64,000 bases of DNA from NCBI RefSeq assembly GCF_032163395.1, contig NZ_CP119968.1, positions 915,501-979,500 on the forward strand. The letters are read 5' to 3'. The stretch comes from Gloeocapsopsis dulcis. GTDB lineage: Bacteria; Cyanobacteriota; Cyanobacteriia; Cyanobacteriales; Chroococcidiopsidaceae. Within the stretch, counting starts at the first letter, position 1; the number at the start of each line of letters is the position of its first letter. Shown here in pieces: positions 54,033-62,524 of the stretch. The position numbers were made by a program, and so were the translations under genes. The notes beneath the pieces are model-generated. The model was not told the DNA's origin, ran no database searches, and saw nothing but the letters and a program-made list of their open reading frames with translations.

Positions 54033-55727
54033 ATGGAAGCTTATGATGTTGTCATTATTGGCGCTGGACATAACGGTCTAGTATGCGCCGCGTATTTGCT
54101 AAAAGCTGGTTATAGCGTTTTATTGCTAGAGAAACGTTCTGTTCCAGGTGGTGCAGCAACTACTGAAGAATCGCTACCGCAAGAAGCACCTGGTTTTAAG
54201 TTCAACCTGTGTGCAATTGACCACGAGTTTATTCACTTAGGACCAGTTGTAGAGGAGCTTGAACTAGCAAAGTATGGTTTAGAATACCTAGAGTGCGATC
54301 CTGTTGTTTTCTGTCCCCATCCAGACGGTAAATATTTTTTAGGTCACAAATCACTCGAAAAAACTTGTGCAGAAATTGCGCGTTACAGTGAACGTGATGC
54401 CAAAAAATATGCTGAGTACACAGACTACTGGCAACGAGCGCTCGGTGCAATGATTCCTATGTTCAACGCACCACCAAAATCAGTAATTGATATTCTTGGC
54501 AACTACGATATTAAAAAAATTAGAGACTTATTCTCAATGATTGGTGCGCCGTCTAAAACTTTAGACTTCATTCGCACCATGCTAACGAGTGCTGAAGATC
54601 TCCTCAATGAGTGGTTCGATTCTGAATTTCTTAAAGCACCACTCTCCCGATTAGCCGCTGAACTTGGTGCGCCACCTTCGCAAAAGACAATCGCTGTTGG
54701 TGCAATTATGATGGCAATGCGTCACGATCCTGGTATGGCAAGACCGCGTGGCGGAACTGGGGCGCTAGTGCAAGCCTTACTTAACTTAGTCAAAAGTAAA
54801 GGTGGTGTTGTGCTTTGCGATCAGCACGTTGAGAAAATTTTAATTGATGATGGTAAAGCTGTTGGTGTTCGCGTTGCCGGTGGTCAAGAATACCGTGCCA
54901 ACAAAGGGGTTATTTCCAATATTGATGCGAAGCGAGTCTTTTTGCAACTCGTAGACAAGAGTGACATCGATCAAGCCGAACCTAATTTACGCGAACGGTT
55001 AGAGCGCCGAATTGTCAATAACAATGAAACAATCCTCAAAATTGACTTGGCTTTAGATGAAGTACCGCGCTTTGAACGATTCGACCACAAAGATGAATAT
55101 CTCATCGGTTCAGTATTGATTGCTGACTCAGTAAGACATGTGGAAAAAGCGCATAGTGAATGTTCGCTGGGCAAAATTCCCGATGACGATCCATCAATGT
55201 ATCTCGTAGTTCCTACTGTGCTCGATCCTTCCATGGCACCTCCTGGAAAGCACACCGCATGGATTGAGTTTTTTGCACCATATCAAATTGCAGATGCAGA
55301 AGGAACTGGTGTAAATGGTACTGGTTGGACAGAAGAACTGAAAAATAAAGTTGCCGATCGCGTCATTGATAAATTGGCAGACTACGCACCAAATGTTAAA
55401 AACTCAATTATTGCTAGAAGAGTAGAAAGCCCTGCGGAACTAGGAGAACGCCTCGGCGCATATAAAGGCAACTACTACCATGTCGATATGACGTTAGATC
55501 AGATGGTGTTCTTCCGCCCACTACCAGAAATTGCAAACTACCGCACGCCAATTGACAATTTGTACCTCACTGGTGCAGGAACCCACCCTGGTGGTTCAAT
55601 TTCCGGAATGCCAGGACGCAACTGTGCGCGGATATTTCTGCAAACCCAACAACCATTTGCACAAACGCTAAGAGATGCACGAGATTCGATTAAATCTACC
55701 GTCGGGTCAGTGTTTAAAATTAACTAA
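54033..55727 (+). CDS. crtO: Beta-carotene ketolase CrtO
   Basis: 564 residues. N-terminal FAD-binding motif VVIIGAGHNGLVCAAYLLKA, then LLLEKRSVPGGAATTEESLP, FKFNLCAIDHEFIHLGPVVE, and the C-terminal dinucleotide/quinone block NLYLTGAGTHPGGSISGMPG. This is the CrtO-type ketolase related to phytoene desaturases (CrtI), which makes echinenone from beta-carotene in cyanobacteria. GGAG lies nine bases before the ATG. It may also be a related desaturase-like enzyme, but the CrtO match is good over the full length. Confidence 0.9.
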   Translation: MEAYDVVIIGAGHNGLVCAAYLLKAGYSVLLLEKRSVPGGAATTEESLPQEAPGFKFNLCAIDHEFIHLGPVVEELELAKYGLEYLECDPVVFCPHPDGKYFLGHKSLEKTCAEIARYSERDAKKYAEYTDYWQRALGAMIPMFNAPPKSVIDILGNYDIKKIRDLFSMIGAPSKTLDFIRTMLTSAEDLLNEWFDSEFLKAPLSRLAAELGAPPSQKTIAVGAIMMAMRHDPGMARPRGGTGALVQALLNLVKSKGGVVLCDQHVEKILIDDGKAVGVRVAGGQEYRANKGVISNIDAKRVFLQLVDKSDIDQAEPNLRERLERRIVNNNETILKIDLALDEVPRFERFDHKDEYLIGSVLIADSVRHVEKAHSECSLGKIPDDDPSMYLVVPTVLDPSMAPPGKHTAWIEFFAPYQIADAEGTGVNGTGWTEELKNKVADRVIDKLADYAPNVKNSIIARRVESPAELGERLGAYKGNYYHVDMTLDQMVFFRPLPEIANYRTPIDNLYLTGAGTHPGGSISGMPGRNCARIFLQTQQPFAQTLRDARDSIKSTVGSVFKIN

Positions 55728-55762
55728 ATTCTCGACGCTGCATTTCTAGAACTGAGGAAGTT

Positions 55763-55858
55763 GAGGGAGTTATGAGTTATGAGTTTAAGAGAGTTCTTCA
55801 ATAATTCAAAACTCGCGCATTCAAAACTCAAAACTAATCACTCACCCCTCACCCCTCT
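55763..55858 (+). repeat. Composite dispersed repeat, copy R5
   Basis: GAGTTATGAGTTTAAGAGAG and CAAAACTCAAAACTAATCAC plus TCACCCCTCACCCCTC; the GC core is reduced to CTCGCGCATTC. Confidence 0.7.
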
Positions 55859-55938
55859 TTATTTAATACCTACTACAGAGGTAAACAAACTACAAATCTG
55901 CTCAAATAGATTACTATGATGTGACCAACTCTTAACCA

Positions 55939-57045
55939 ATGACGCCTAGGGTGCTAATTCTTGGAGGTCGGGGGCGAATTGGCAGTAGTATTGCCCAAGA
56001 CATTGCCACTCATACCCAAGCAAATATTACAATTACAAGTAGGGATATAACTGCCGCTACAGCAGTGAGTCAACGTATCGGGTCACAAGTAGATGTTGTA
56101 AAACTCGATTTGGCTGATACTGAGGCGCTAAAAAAGGCGATCGCTTCATCTGATCTTGTTATTCACAGTGCAGGACCTTTTCACTACCGCGATGCTAGTG
56201 TTTTGAAGACTTGTATCGAACAAGGTGTCAATTATCTCGATGTCAGCGATCACCCGTCGTTTACTCGTAAAGCTTTAGCGTATAAGTCAGCAGCAGAGGA
56301 AGCAGGAATTACGGCGATCGTTAACACAGGCATTTTTCCTGGAATTTCTAATAGTATGGTACGTGAAGGCGTCGAGCAGTTTGACCAAGCTGAACACATT
56401 CATTTGAGTTATCTCGTTTCAGGTTCTGGTGGTGCTGGAATTACAGTTATGCGCACTACCTTTCTTGGGTTACAAAAGCCTTTTGATGGTTGGATTGATG
56501 GGAAATGGCAAGAAGTCAAACCGTACAGCGATCGCGAAGCTATTGAGTTTCCAGATCCTTACAGGCGATCGCATGTTTACTGGTTTAATATGCCAGAAAC
56601 TTTTACTCTGCCAGAAGCTTTTCCTACGGTTAAAACTGTCATTACTAAATTTGGCTCTCAACCTGATTTCTACAATCACCTTACCTGGATTGCTGCCCAT
56701 TGGTTTCCGAAACCTTTGATGCAACAACGTAGTGCGATCGAATTCTTAGCTCATGTCAGCCATGCGATGACCGATGTAACGAACCGTTTTAGTGGTATTG
56801 GGGTGGCAATTCGTTCTGAAGTTAGTGGCGATAAACAAGGCAAACAAGCAAGTTACTGTTCGACTTTAATACATGAAAATACCGCGATCGCTGCCGGTTG
56901 TGGTACTGGTAGTCTGGCTCAATTTCTACTTGAAGGAAAACTCAAAAAACTTGGAGTTTGGGTTGTAGAACAAGCCGTATCAACCGATTTATTTCACCAA
57001 GCAATGCAGCAACGAGGTATTAAAATTTACCAACAATGGTTATAA
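55939..57045 (+). CDS. Saccharopine-dehydrogenase-like NAD(P)-binding protein
   Basis: 368 residues. The Rossmann motif is LILGGRGRIGSSIAQDIATH, followed by DLVIHSAGPFHYRDASVLKT and VNYLDVSDHPSFTRKALAYK, as in the saccharopine dehydrogenase NADP-binding domain. The C-terminal half is a mixed domain (YWFNMPETFTLPEAFPTVKT) without family-specific catalytic residues known to me. Cyanobacterial homologues are often beside carotenoid genes, and crtO is 210 bp upstream, but no pathway role is proven. Confidence 0.8.
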   Translation: MTPRVLILGGRGRIGSSIAQDIATHTQANITITSRDITAATAVSQRIGSQVDVVKLDLADTEALKKAIASSDLVIHSAGPFHYRDASVLKTCIEQGVNYLDVSDHPSFTRKALAYKSAAEEAGITAIVNTGIFPGISNSMVREGVEQFDQAEHIHLSYLVSGSGGAGITVMRTTFLGLQKPFDGWIDGKWQEVKPYSDREAIEFPDPYRRSHVYWFNMPETFTLPEAFPTVKTVITKFGSQPDFYNHLTWIAAHWFPKPLMQQRSAIEFLAHVSHAMTDVTNRFSGIGVAIRSEVSGDKQGKQASYCSTLIHENTAIAAGCGTGSLAQFLLEGKLKKLGVWVVEQAVSTDLFHQAMQQRGIKIYQQWL

Positions 57046-57213
57046 GAATTTATATAACTAAGACGGTGTTTGCTACTCTAATCTATCCGTGGACAGAAGG
57101 CAGCAATAAATTTATCAAAGTAGGATGCGGTTCTTAGAAATAATTAGCGTTGGTATTGATACACAATAACGCTACATGAAACTAGCCTTGATTTCTTAAA
57201 TAAGGACAATTCT

Positions 57214-57579
57214 ATGCAAAGAATTTTGAATTTACGGCAATCTACACAAAAGCTTTTTGCGATTGGTTTGATGTTAATCGCTGTCTCTTGCTTAATGATT
57301 CTTGGTACTGCCCCTAGTTACGCTGGTACATATGCAGAACAAAAACTAGTACCTCCAGCGGAAAGAACCCTCACACCAGAAGAAAAAATTGAACGTGCTT
57401 CTGATTTGGGTCAAGGGGCCGGAATGCTTGAGGAAGCGAAGCAACGATCGCAAAATGCTAATACACTCACAAAACCTAATGAGAAAATGAATGTGAAAAC
57501 TGTCACAACTTCTAAATCAGAACAAGGCTTAGTAGAAAAAGCAAAAGAACTAGTAGAAAAAGTCAAAGGCAACGAATAA
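57214..57579 (+). CDS. Secreted small protein, function unknown
   Basis: 121 residues. AAGGA precedes the ATG. A signal peptide is present (LFAIGLMLIAVSCLMILGTA) with a likely cleavage after SYA. The mature protein is charged, Lys/Glu-rich and helical, with TPEEKIERASDLGQGAGMLE and KAKELVEKVKGNE at the end; low complexity and possible disorder. Similar short secreted proteins in cyanobacteria respond to stress, but I cannot place this one. Confidence 0.6.
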   Translation: MQRILNLRQSTQKLFAIGLMLIAVSCLMILGTAPSYAGTYAEQKLVPPAERTLTPEEKIERASDLGQGAGMLEEAKQRSQNANTLTKPNEKMNVKTVTTSKSEQGLVEKAKELVEKVKGNE

Positions 57580-57603
57580 ACTAAACTTCAACAAAGATAG
57601 CTA

Positions 57604-57687
57604 TAGCAATCCTAGTAGTCTATCCTCTTGCTTAGGATTTAAAGTTCTCAAAGAAGAGAGATTACTAATAATTTAGGATTGCTGTAT
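57604..57687. repeat. Inverted repeat downstream of the small secreted gene
   Basis: AGCAATCCTA near 57605 and TAGGATTGCT near 57674 form a perfect 10-bp pair, extended by a few matches, with about 58 bp between. No T tract, so not a plain terminator. Confidence 0.4.
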
Positions 57688-57832
57688 CTAGCGTTAGGTT
57701 ATCCCATCGTAGTTGTTGCTTTCTTACTTAAGACTGATTAAATTCCTGTTTAGAATTGACACGATGAAGTCATTATGTGTTGATTTACAGGTCAATTAGC
57801 TAAGACTTGAGCTACAAGCTTGGATTGAAAAA

Positions 57833-58306
57833 ATGCTTAAACCTTGGATGGTTATTGGAGGGATAACGCTTTTAATTGCCCTAGCTACTCTTTTTTTAAG
57901 ACCGCGAGATACACAATGGGCAAAAAACTTAAAGCGACCGAAATGGTTAGTTTTTGAGCCACTGATTCCTGTGATTTGGACAATAGTTTTTACGGGTGGA
58001 GCTTTATCGGCTGCAACTATCTGGGAACGCGATCCTGGTAGCTTACCAACTTGGCTATTAATGGGACTTTACTTGTTGTTAGAAATAATCACAGTTACTT
58101 ATATTCCTGCCACATTGCGATCGCACAATCTCAAAGTAGGGACAATACTAGGAGGCAGTGGAGTCATTCTAGGCATAATACTTATACTCCTTGTTTGGAA
58201 TATCTCAGGTGTAGCAGCTTTGCTGCTCTTACCATACCTTCTTTGGAGTCCAGTTGGTACTTACACAACTTGGGAAATGATGCAGCTTAACCCAGAAGCC
58301 GTGTAA
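57833..58306 (+). CDS. TspO/MBR family protein
   Basis: 157 residues, five membrane helices. The TspO pattern is seen in NLKRPKWLVFEPLIPVIWTI, FTGGALSAATIWE, LLMGLYLLLEIITVT and LLLPYLLWSPVGTYTTWEMM ending in LNP. TspO binds tetrapyrroles or heme and affects stress responses in Fremyella and other cyanobacteria. Compared with canonical members, the second tryptophan-rich loop is less conserved. A terminator-like hairpin follows. Confidence 0.85.
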   Translation: MLKPWMVIGGITLLIALATLFLRPRDTQWAKNLKRPKWLVFEPLIPVIWTIVFTGGALSAATIWERDPGSLPTWLLMGLYLLLEIITVTYIPATLRSHNLKVGTILGGSGVILGIILILLVWNISGVAALLLLPYLLWSPVGTYTTWEMMQLNPEAV

Positions 58307-58331
58307 ATTATTTCTATTAATTGTAATTAAG

Positions 58332-58357
58332 GGTGAGCTAAATTGCCCACCTTTTCT
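58332..58357 (+). terminator. Probable terminator of tspO
   Basis: GGTGAGC, loop TAAATT, GCCCACC with one mismatch, then TTTTCTTG. Confidence 0.6.
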
Positions 58358-58393
58358 TGTATTTAGCCTTCAACCGCGAGAATCTTCACACCA

Positions 58394-58723
58394 CCGGACA
58401 CTTTTCTCAAGTCGGTACAACCGCCCACGAAAGTGTCCTCTTCAAGGTCACAGATGTGATGGGATGAATTGCGAAGAGGATCTTTACTTTGACAACTAAG
58501 AGTGATATATTATACATGGTTTTGCGACCCGCCCAACGACACGAACGTACTAGGTAACTAGGTGAACAGTGCTAGCTTTTGGGAATAGCTTTTGAACCTT
58601 GACAATTGTAGGGGGTTGTATCCAGAAGGAAGATGTATAGTCAAAACCTTGGATACGTAAAACCAGTTGGGTTGGTGAGGACACTTTCGTGCGGAGGTCT
58701 CCTCCGCTCTCGAAAAGTGTCTG
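58394..58723. repeat. Pair of inverted, hairpin-forming ends around 236 bp
   Basis: Unit 1 (58394-58440) reads CCGGACACTTTTC...CACGAAAGTGTCCTC and unit 2 (58677-58723) reads GAGGACACTTTCGTG...GAAAAGTGTCTGG; each is nearly the reverse complement of the other. Each folds on itself: inner stems CGGT-ACA-ACCG in unit 1 and GCGGAG-GTCT-CTCCGC in unit 2. The interior is non-coding. Confidence 0.7.
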
Positions 58724-58734
58724 GTTGTGCATAG

Positions 58735-58843
58735 TCTTTTTGGGCTACTTGTACAAGAAGTACCTTGGGACGCAGGGGAAAGGAAACTGCCTATTGAATG
58801 CGTACTGCCGGGTATATGGAATGGCTTACTGTTTCGTATATAG
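58735..58843 (+). pseudogene. Possible TnpB C-terminal remnant
   Basis: An open frame ends at TAG 58841 and reads LLVQEVPWDAGERKLPIECV, LPGIWNGLLF. It is followed by TGTGAGGTAATGAAGCCCAC (from 58870), which resembles the 3' omegaRNA part of IS605-group elements. No complete tnpB is left. The family call rests on memory of similar ends. Confidence 0.35.
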
Positions 58844-58925
58844 ATAAGTGCAACGTAGGAATGCATTATTGTGAGGTAATGAAGCCCACGCCGTCATTGC
58901 AAGATGCGGCGCTGGTAGAACGTCA

Positions 58926-59387
58926 CTACCTGGTAGTTCCCGCACCTGTATTGATTGAATTAGGATCGCGATATGCTGGTTCAGCAGGCTTGCGGAATAA
59001 GTTAGCTAAGCCAAGTAAACCTAGTAAACCTAGCCAACCCCAAGAACCGCCTGTTCTTCCCTCAGTCTGGGTTTCTGTAGTAGTACCAGTTGTACCGCCG
59101 TATGTAGGTTCTCCTGGAATTGTGCCACCTGTTGTTGTGTCATTGTCCGGTGTAGTTGTAGTGCCTGGGGCTGTGCCACCTGGGGTAGTACCAGGTGTAG
59201 TAGTGCCACCCAATCCTGTATCAGTACCAGGTGCAGTCGTTCCTCCAGTAGTACCGCCAGGAGTAGTGGTTTCTATTCCTGTGCCAGTACCAGTAGCTTG
59301 TGCGATCGCAGGAACCGTCAAAGGCAGAGTAGCTAAACTAAAAGCAATACTTGCCAAAACAAGTTTATCTAAAAGAGAATGTTTCAT
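58926..59387 (-). CDS. WGxxGxxG-CTERM secreted protein
   Basis: 153 residues from the ATG at 59387 (AGAGGA upstream); a longer frame to 59450 lacks a ribosome site. Signal peptide LVLASIAFSLATLPLTVPAI ends in AQA. The middle is a low-complexity Gly/Thr/Pro region (GTDTGLGGTTTPGTTPGGTA). Near the C-terminus WGWLGLLGLLGLANLF followed by RK has the WGxxGxxG sorting-like signature, and 20 more residues follow. The middle is encoded by an imperfect GGxxTA-type repeat and may vary in length between strains. Role unknown. Confidence 0.78.
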   Translation of the reverse strand: MKHSLLDKLVLASIAFSLATLPLTVPAIAQATGTGTGIETTTPGGTTGGTTAPGTDTGLGGTTTPGTTPGGTAPGTTTTPDNDTTTGGTIPGEPTYGGTTGTTTETQTEGRTGGSWGWLGLLGLLGLANLFRKPAEPAYRDPNSINTGAGTTR

Positions 59388-59806
59388 CAGTAAAATTCCT
59401 CTTAATTCTAATTTTATAGTTTTTCCAACGCAAAGGCATAGCAGTGTCAAATACCTTTTGCGCCACTAACTCAAGGTATTTAATGTGCAGTTCTAAACTA
59501 GAAAAGTCTTGTACCAAATGCTTGTTTGGATGTAAAAATTCATCCTCAAGAAAATGAAGCTATTAATCCTTAATAGACACGAATGCGATCACTATTTTAA
59601 CTCTCATACACACCTTGTTTAATTACTTACCGTTGTGATAGCTATTACCCTTATAAAAGGTAACTTCTTCAACTCAAAGTCACTTCTACCAGAGGATCGA
59701 GCTATTGTTAAGCTAAATGGTGTTCATGAATACAAAATCCCAAACAACTTTAGTTGCAACTAAAGCGATTAGCAATTAGCTAATAGCTAAGCTCTTTTCT
59801 GCAAAA
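59388..59806. other. Spacer between the CTERM gene and coaBC
   Basis: 419 bp with no gene. It contains the perfect 18-bp palindrome at 59748-59765. Confidence 0.5.
59748..59765. promoter_or_regulatory. Perfect 18-bp palindrome CTTTAGTTGCAACTAAAG
   Basis: Self-complementary over all 18 bases without a spacer, shortly downstream of coaBC. Protein-binding site or repeat; ACTTTAGTTG also occurs near 7289 and 7921. Confidence 0.45.
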
Positions 59807-61081
59807 TCAAGACAAATCAGAATGAGACCTGACCTCGGTTTTCTGACCTCTACTATACAATCCACTAACAAAATCAAATAACTGATGAGCAAGCTTGAGT
59901 TTACTACAGTGAGGAATTTCTATTTGGCGTCCTTGATTGTCTAAAAACACTGCTGAGTTAAAATCACTGCCAAAACCAACATTAGGTTTATCAATCGGAT
60001 TTGCCACGATCGCATCCAGCTTCTTTTGCTGTAATTTTTGCCGTGCAGGAGTTATGATATCTCCGGTTTGTGCGGCAAAACCAATTAGGCGTTGGTGGGG
60101 CTGTTTGCGGCGTCCGAGTTCTGCCACAATGTCGGGGACGGGTGCTAAAGGTAACTGTTCTGGAAGCGATCGCTTTGGTAACTTTTCTTGACTATACTCG
60201 GCAGGTTTAACATCGGCGACAGCTGCGGACATTACAGTTAAATCAGCATCAGCAAAGTTTTCCAGCATGGCTTGCTGCATTTGGTGTGCATTGACACCTG
60301 CGATCGCCTGTACTCCTTGTGGTACAGCCCACTCAATCGGTGCGTGAACTAAAGTTACATATGCCCCACGATGTAATGCTGCTTGCACCAAAGCTAATCC
60401 CATTTTCCCTGTTGAGGGATTACCGATAAACCGCACTGGATCTAAATATTCGCGCGTTCCCCCTGCACTAATTAGTACGCGTTTGCCCAGTAAGTCGCGC
60501 TTCCCAGATGTGTGAAGTAAAGATTGAACTCCAGTGACAATTTCCGCTGGTTCTGCCATGCGTCCTGCACCGACGCGATCGCACGCAAGTAAACCATAAC
60601 CAGGTGCTAATGCATGAAACCTTAAATCTGTCAAGAGTTGTTGCCAATTGCGTTGCACTGCGACTTGTTGCCACATTTCCGTATTCATCGCTGGTGCTAA
60701 CAGTACAGGACATCTAGACGCAAGAACCGTATTTGTTAACAGATTATCTGCGATACCGTAGCTTAACTTGGAGAGCGTATTTGCTGTCAGCGGCGCAATT
60801 AAAAAAACATCCGCCCACTCACCGAGTTCAATATGCAGTGGGCGTTGATGAGGTTGCCAAAAATCCGCATCTGTATATGCTGGGTGACGTGATAACGTAG
60901 CAACTGTTAGTGGTGTAATAAACTGCTGTGCTGAATCTGTAAGAATAACTCGTACTTGCACTCCAGCTTTAAACAGCGTGGAAATGACTTCACAAACCTT
61001 GTAAGCCGCGATTCCTCCACCGATACCAATTAATACCCGTTGCACTGGTTCCATGAATTTCGCAACAGTAAGACTCCGCAT
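59807..61081 (-). CDS. coaBC: Bifunctional phosphopantothenoylcysteine decarboxylase / phosphopantothenate-cysteine ligase CoaBC
   Basis: 424 residues; a start at 61054 ([14 protein letters not shown]) is also possible and closer to the family norm. The flavin-dependent CoaC half has [40 protein letters not shown] and [12 protein letters not shown]. The CoaB half starts [20 protein letters not shown] with [20 protein letters not shown], and ends [18 protein letters not shown]. It carries out two consecutive steps of coenzyme A synthesis. The DUF2555 gene is upstream on the same strand, separated by repeat R6. Confidence 0.95.
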   Translation of the reverse strand: MRSLTVAKFMEPVQRVLIGIGGGIAAYKVCEVISTLFKAGVQVRVILTDSAQQFITPLTVATLSRHPAYTDADFWQPHQRPLHIELGEWADVFLIAPLTANTLSKLSYGIADNLLTNTVLASRCPVLLAPAMNTEMWQQVAVQRNWQQLLTDLRFHALAPGYGLLACDRVGAGRMAEPAEIVTGVQSLLHTSGKRDLLGKRVLISAGGTREYLDPVRFIGNPSTGKMGLALVQAALHRGAYVTLVHAPIEWAVPQGVQAIAGVNAHQMQQAMLENFADADLTVMSAAVADVKPAEYSQEKLPKRSLPEQLPLAPVPDIVAELGRRKQPHQRLIGFAAQTGDIITPARQKLQQKKLDAIVANPIDKPNVGFGSDFNSAVFLDNQGRQIEIPHCSKLKLAHQLFDFVSGLYSRGQKTEVRSHSDLS

Positions 61082-61093
61082 CGCTCAACAGGA

Positions 61094-61206
61094 AGCAGAG
61101 AAGTTATGAGTTATGAAAATTCTAATGCCTCCGGCACGCTGCGCGAACAATTTAAAACTCGCGCATTCAAAACTCAAAACCAATCACTCACCCCTCACCC
61201 CTCTTC
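61094..61206 (+). repeat. Composite dispersed repeat, copy R6
   Basis: GAAGTTATGAGTTATG, core TGCCTCCGGCACGCTGCGCG (61127-61146), CAAAACTCAAAACCAATCAC and TCACCCCTCACCCCTC. It fills the space between coaBC and the DUF2555 gene. Confidence 0.75.
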
Positions 61207-61420
61207 AAGCCTCATCATACGGCTCTAAGTCTAATAAATAAACATACGGTTCTACTAACTCAGGGCGCTGAAAAGCGATCGCGCGGAGCAAATGCCAATC
61301 TTTTAAACCATCAAAGACATTTGTGTAGTCGTCCCTTTCTAGCCGTGTAGCCAGGGCTTCTACATCAGTAGCAGTTATAGTGGCAATATCTTGCTTTGAT
61401 AGGCTCAAAGTTTCCCTCAT
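61205..61420 (-). CDS. DUF2555 cyanobacterial protein
   Basis: 71 residues from the ATG at 61420, chosen because GGGAGG lies seven bases upstream; the longer frame to 61441 covers this ribosome site. The sequence LSKQDIATITATDVEALATR, LERDDYTNVFDGLKDWHLLR, AIAFQRPELVEPYVYLLDLE is diagnostic of DUF2555, a short family confined to cyanobacteria and of unknown function. Probably expressed with coaBC or alone. Confidence 0.85.
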   Translation of the reverse strand: MRETLSLSKQDIATITATDVEALATRLERDDYTNVFDGLKDWHLLRAIAFQRPELVEPYVYLLDLEPYDEA

Positions 61421-61540
61421 TGACACACCTCCCTTGAGCAATTTTTGAGACTGGTATTAGGTTGAACATTATTTATGTCCAACCTCATTTATCTTACTCA
61501 TTCAAGCTAAGTAGATGTGTGAAGTACCACAAGTTCCGCG

Positions 61541-61660
61541 CTAAGCTTCACTGGTGGCTTCCTGCCCTGAACCAGTATTTCGGTTCATCCCTAGTCTTAC
61601 AACTAGCTGGTCAGGCGTAGATTTCCCTTCTTCCAAGGGTATTTTTGGTTTCCCATAGTG
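61541..61660 (-). pseudogene. TnpB transposase C-terminal remnant
   Basis: The minus-strand frame reads YGKPKIPLEEGKSTPDQLVV, RLGMNRNTGSGQEATSEA and ends at TAG 61541, a sequence typical of the variable tail of cyanobacterial TnpB proteins. Downstream, GTGGTACTTCACACATCTAC resembles an IS1341-type right end. The catalytic part is gone. Confidence 0.5.
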
Positions 61661-61717
61661 CTTACTATACTATACTTATCCAATTCAAGTCAATTAGTTA
61701 AACACCCTATTTCCTGC

Positions 61718-61773
61718 CCTGGCTTTCATCCCCAGATTCTGCTTAATGCTCCATCTGGGGTCTTCCCGCCAGG
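61718..61773. other. Nested hairpin of 56 nt
   Basis: Outer pair CCTGGC/GCCAGG and inner pair CCCCAGAT/ATCTGGGG (61730-61737, 61753-61760). No T tract. 35 bp downstream of the esterase gene; RNA element or part of the decayed transposon. Confidence 0.5.
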
Positions 61774-61807
61774 ATGATACATCAACTGCGATCGCGAGAA
61801 TTTCGGA

Positions 61808-62440
61808 TTAATTTAAGAAACTTTTTTTACTTTCTCCAGATAATGCTGCTAGGACAAAATTACGTATGACTGGAATCGCTTCTGGACGAATTTCATGCCC
61901 CATTTCAAATTCATGATACTGCACTGCAACACCTAATTGCATTAATTGCTCTCGTGCAGAGATAGCTGCACTTAGGGGAACAACGTAATCTTGACGTCCA
62001 TGTACGAGTAAAATGGGAGGATAGGTAACAGTTGTTAATTGACTTATGGGATGCAAATAGCCACTTAAACTAGTTAAACCAGCTAAGGGTAGGGTTAGCC
62101 CTACATCTAAAGTCATTGCTCCGCCTTGAGAAAATCCACCTAAAACCGTGCGAGATAATGGAACTGCAGTCGTACTTTCGAGCGACTGTAGCCACTCCAT
62201 TAACAATTGACGACTTTCTGCTAGCCCCTGACCTTGATATTCACGCTCTAAATTATACCACATTCTCCCCGTAGAAACATAAGGATGTGGAAAAGGTGCA
62301 TTAGGAAATAAAAGTTGGTAGTCAGGCAAGTTTAATAGTTGTGATAGCGAGGCTAAATCTTGAGCATTTGCGCCCCAACCATGCAAAACCACAATAACTC
62401 CCTTTGGTGGTTCCCCTGTCATTGGGGGAACGGTAATCAC
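61808..62440 (-). CDS. Alpha/beta hydrolase (phospholipase/carboxylesterase family)
   Basis: 210 residues. GVIVVLHGWGANAQDLASLS gives the oxyanion region, GGFSQGGAMTLDVGLTLP the nucleophile elbow with serine, GRQDYVVPLSAA the aspartate and MGHEIRPEAIP the histidine. This is the EstB/YpfH-like carboxylesterase fold. The annotated start is a GTG at 62440 without a ribosome site; AGGAG stands about 21 bases upstream, so the real start may be a few codons earlier at a rare codon. Substrate unknown. Downstream of the P5CDH gene on the same strand (85 bp). Confidence 0.87.
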   Translation of the reverse strand: MITVPPMTGEPPKGVIVVLHGWGANAQDLASLSQLLNLPDYQLLFPNAPFPHPYVSTGRMWYNLEREYQGQGLAESRQLLMEWLQSLESTTAVPLSRTVLGGFSQGGAMTLDVGLTLPLAGLTSLSGYLHPISQLTTVTYPPILLVHGRQDYVVPLSAAISAREQLMQLGVAVQYHEFEMGHEIRPEAIPVIRNFVLAALSGESKKSFLN

Positions 62441-62524
62441 TTCTAAAGACAGAACCTTGCTCCTGAGATTAAACTCTTCTACAAGATCCTAGCGAAGTAC
62501 CCGTCTACTTTGATTGCAACTACA

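Larger units (their letters stand above)
61421..61807. other. Spacer with element fragments
   Basis: 387 bp holding a TnpB C-terminal remnant (61541-61660) and a nested hairpin (61718-61773). Confidence 0.6.

Noticed and set aside
58798-59469. A 223-codon open frame on the plus strand, rich in Val and Pro
   Set aside because: It is the antisense of the WGxxGxxG-CTERM gene; the repeats come from the Gly/Thr coding on the other strand. The minus frame has a signal peptide, ribosome site and a known signature.
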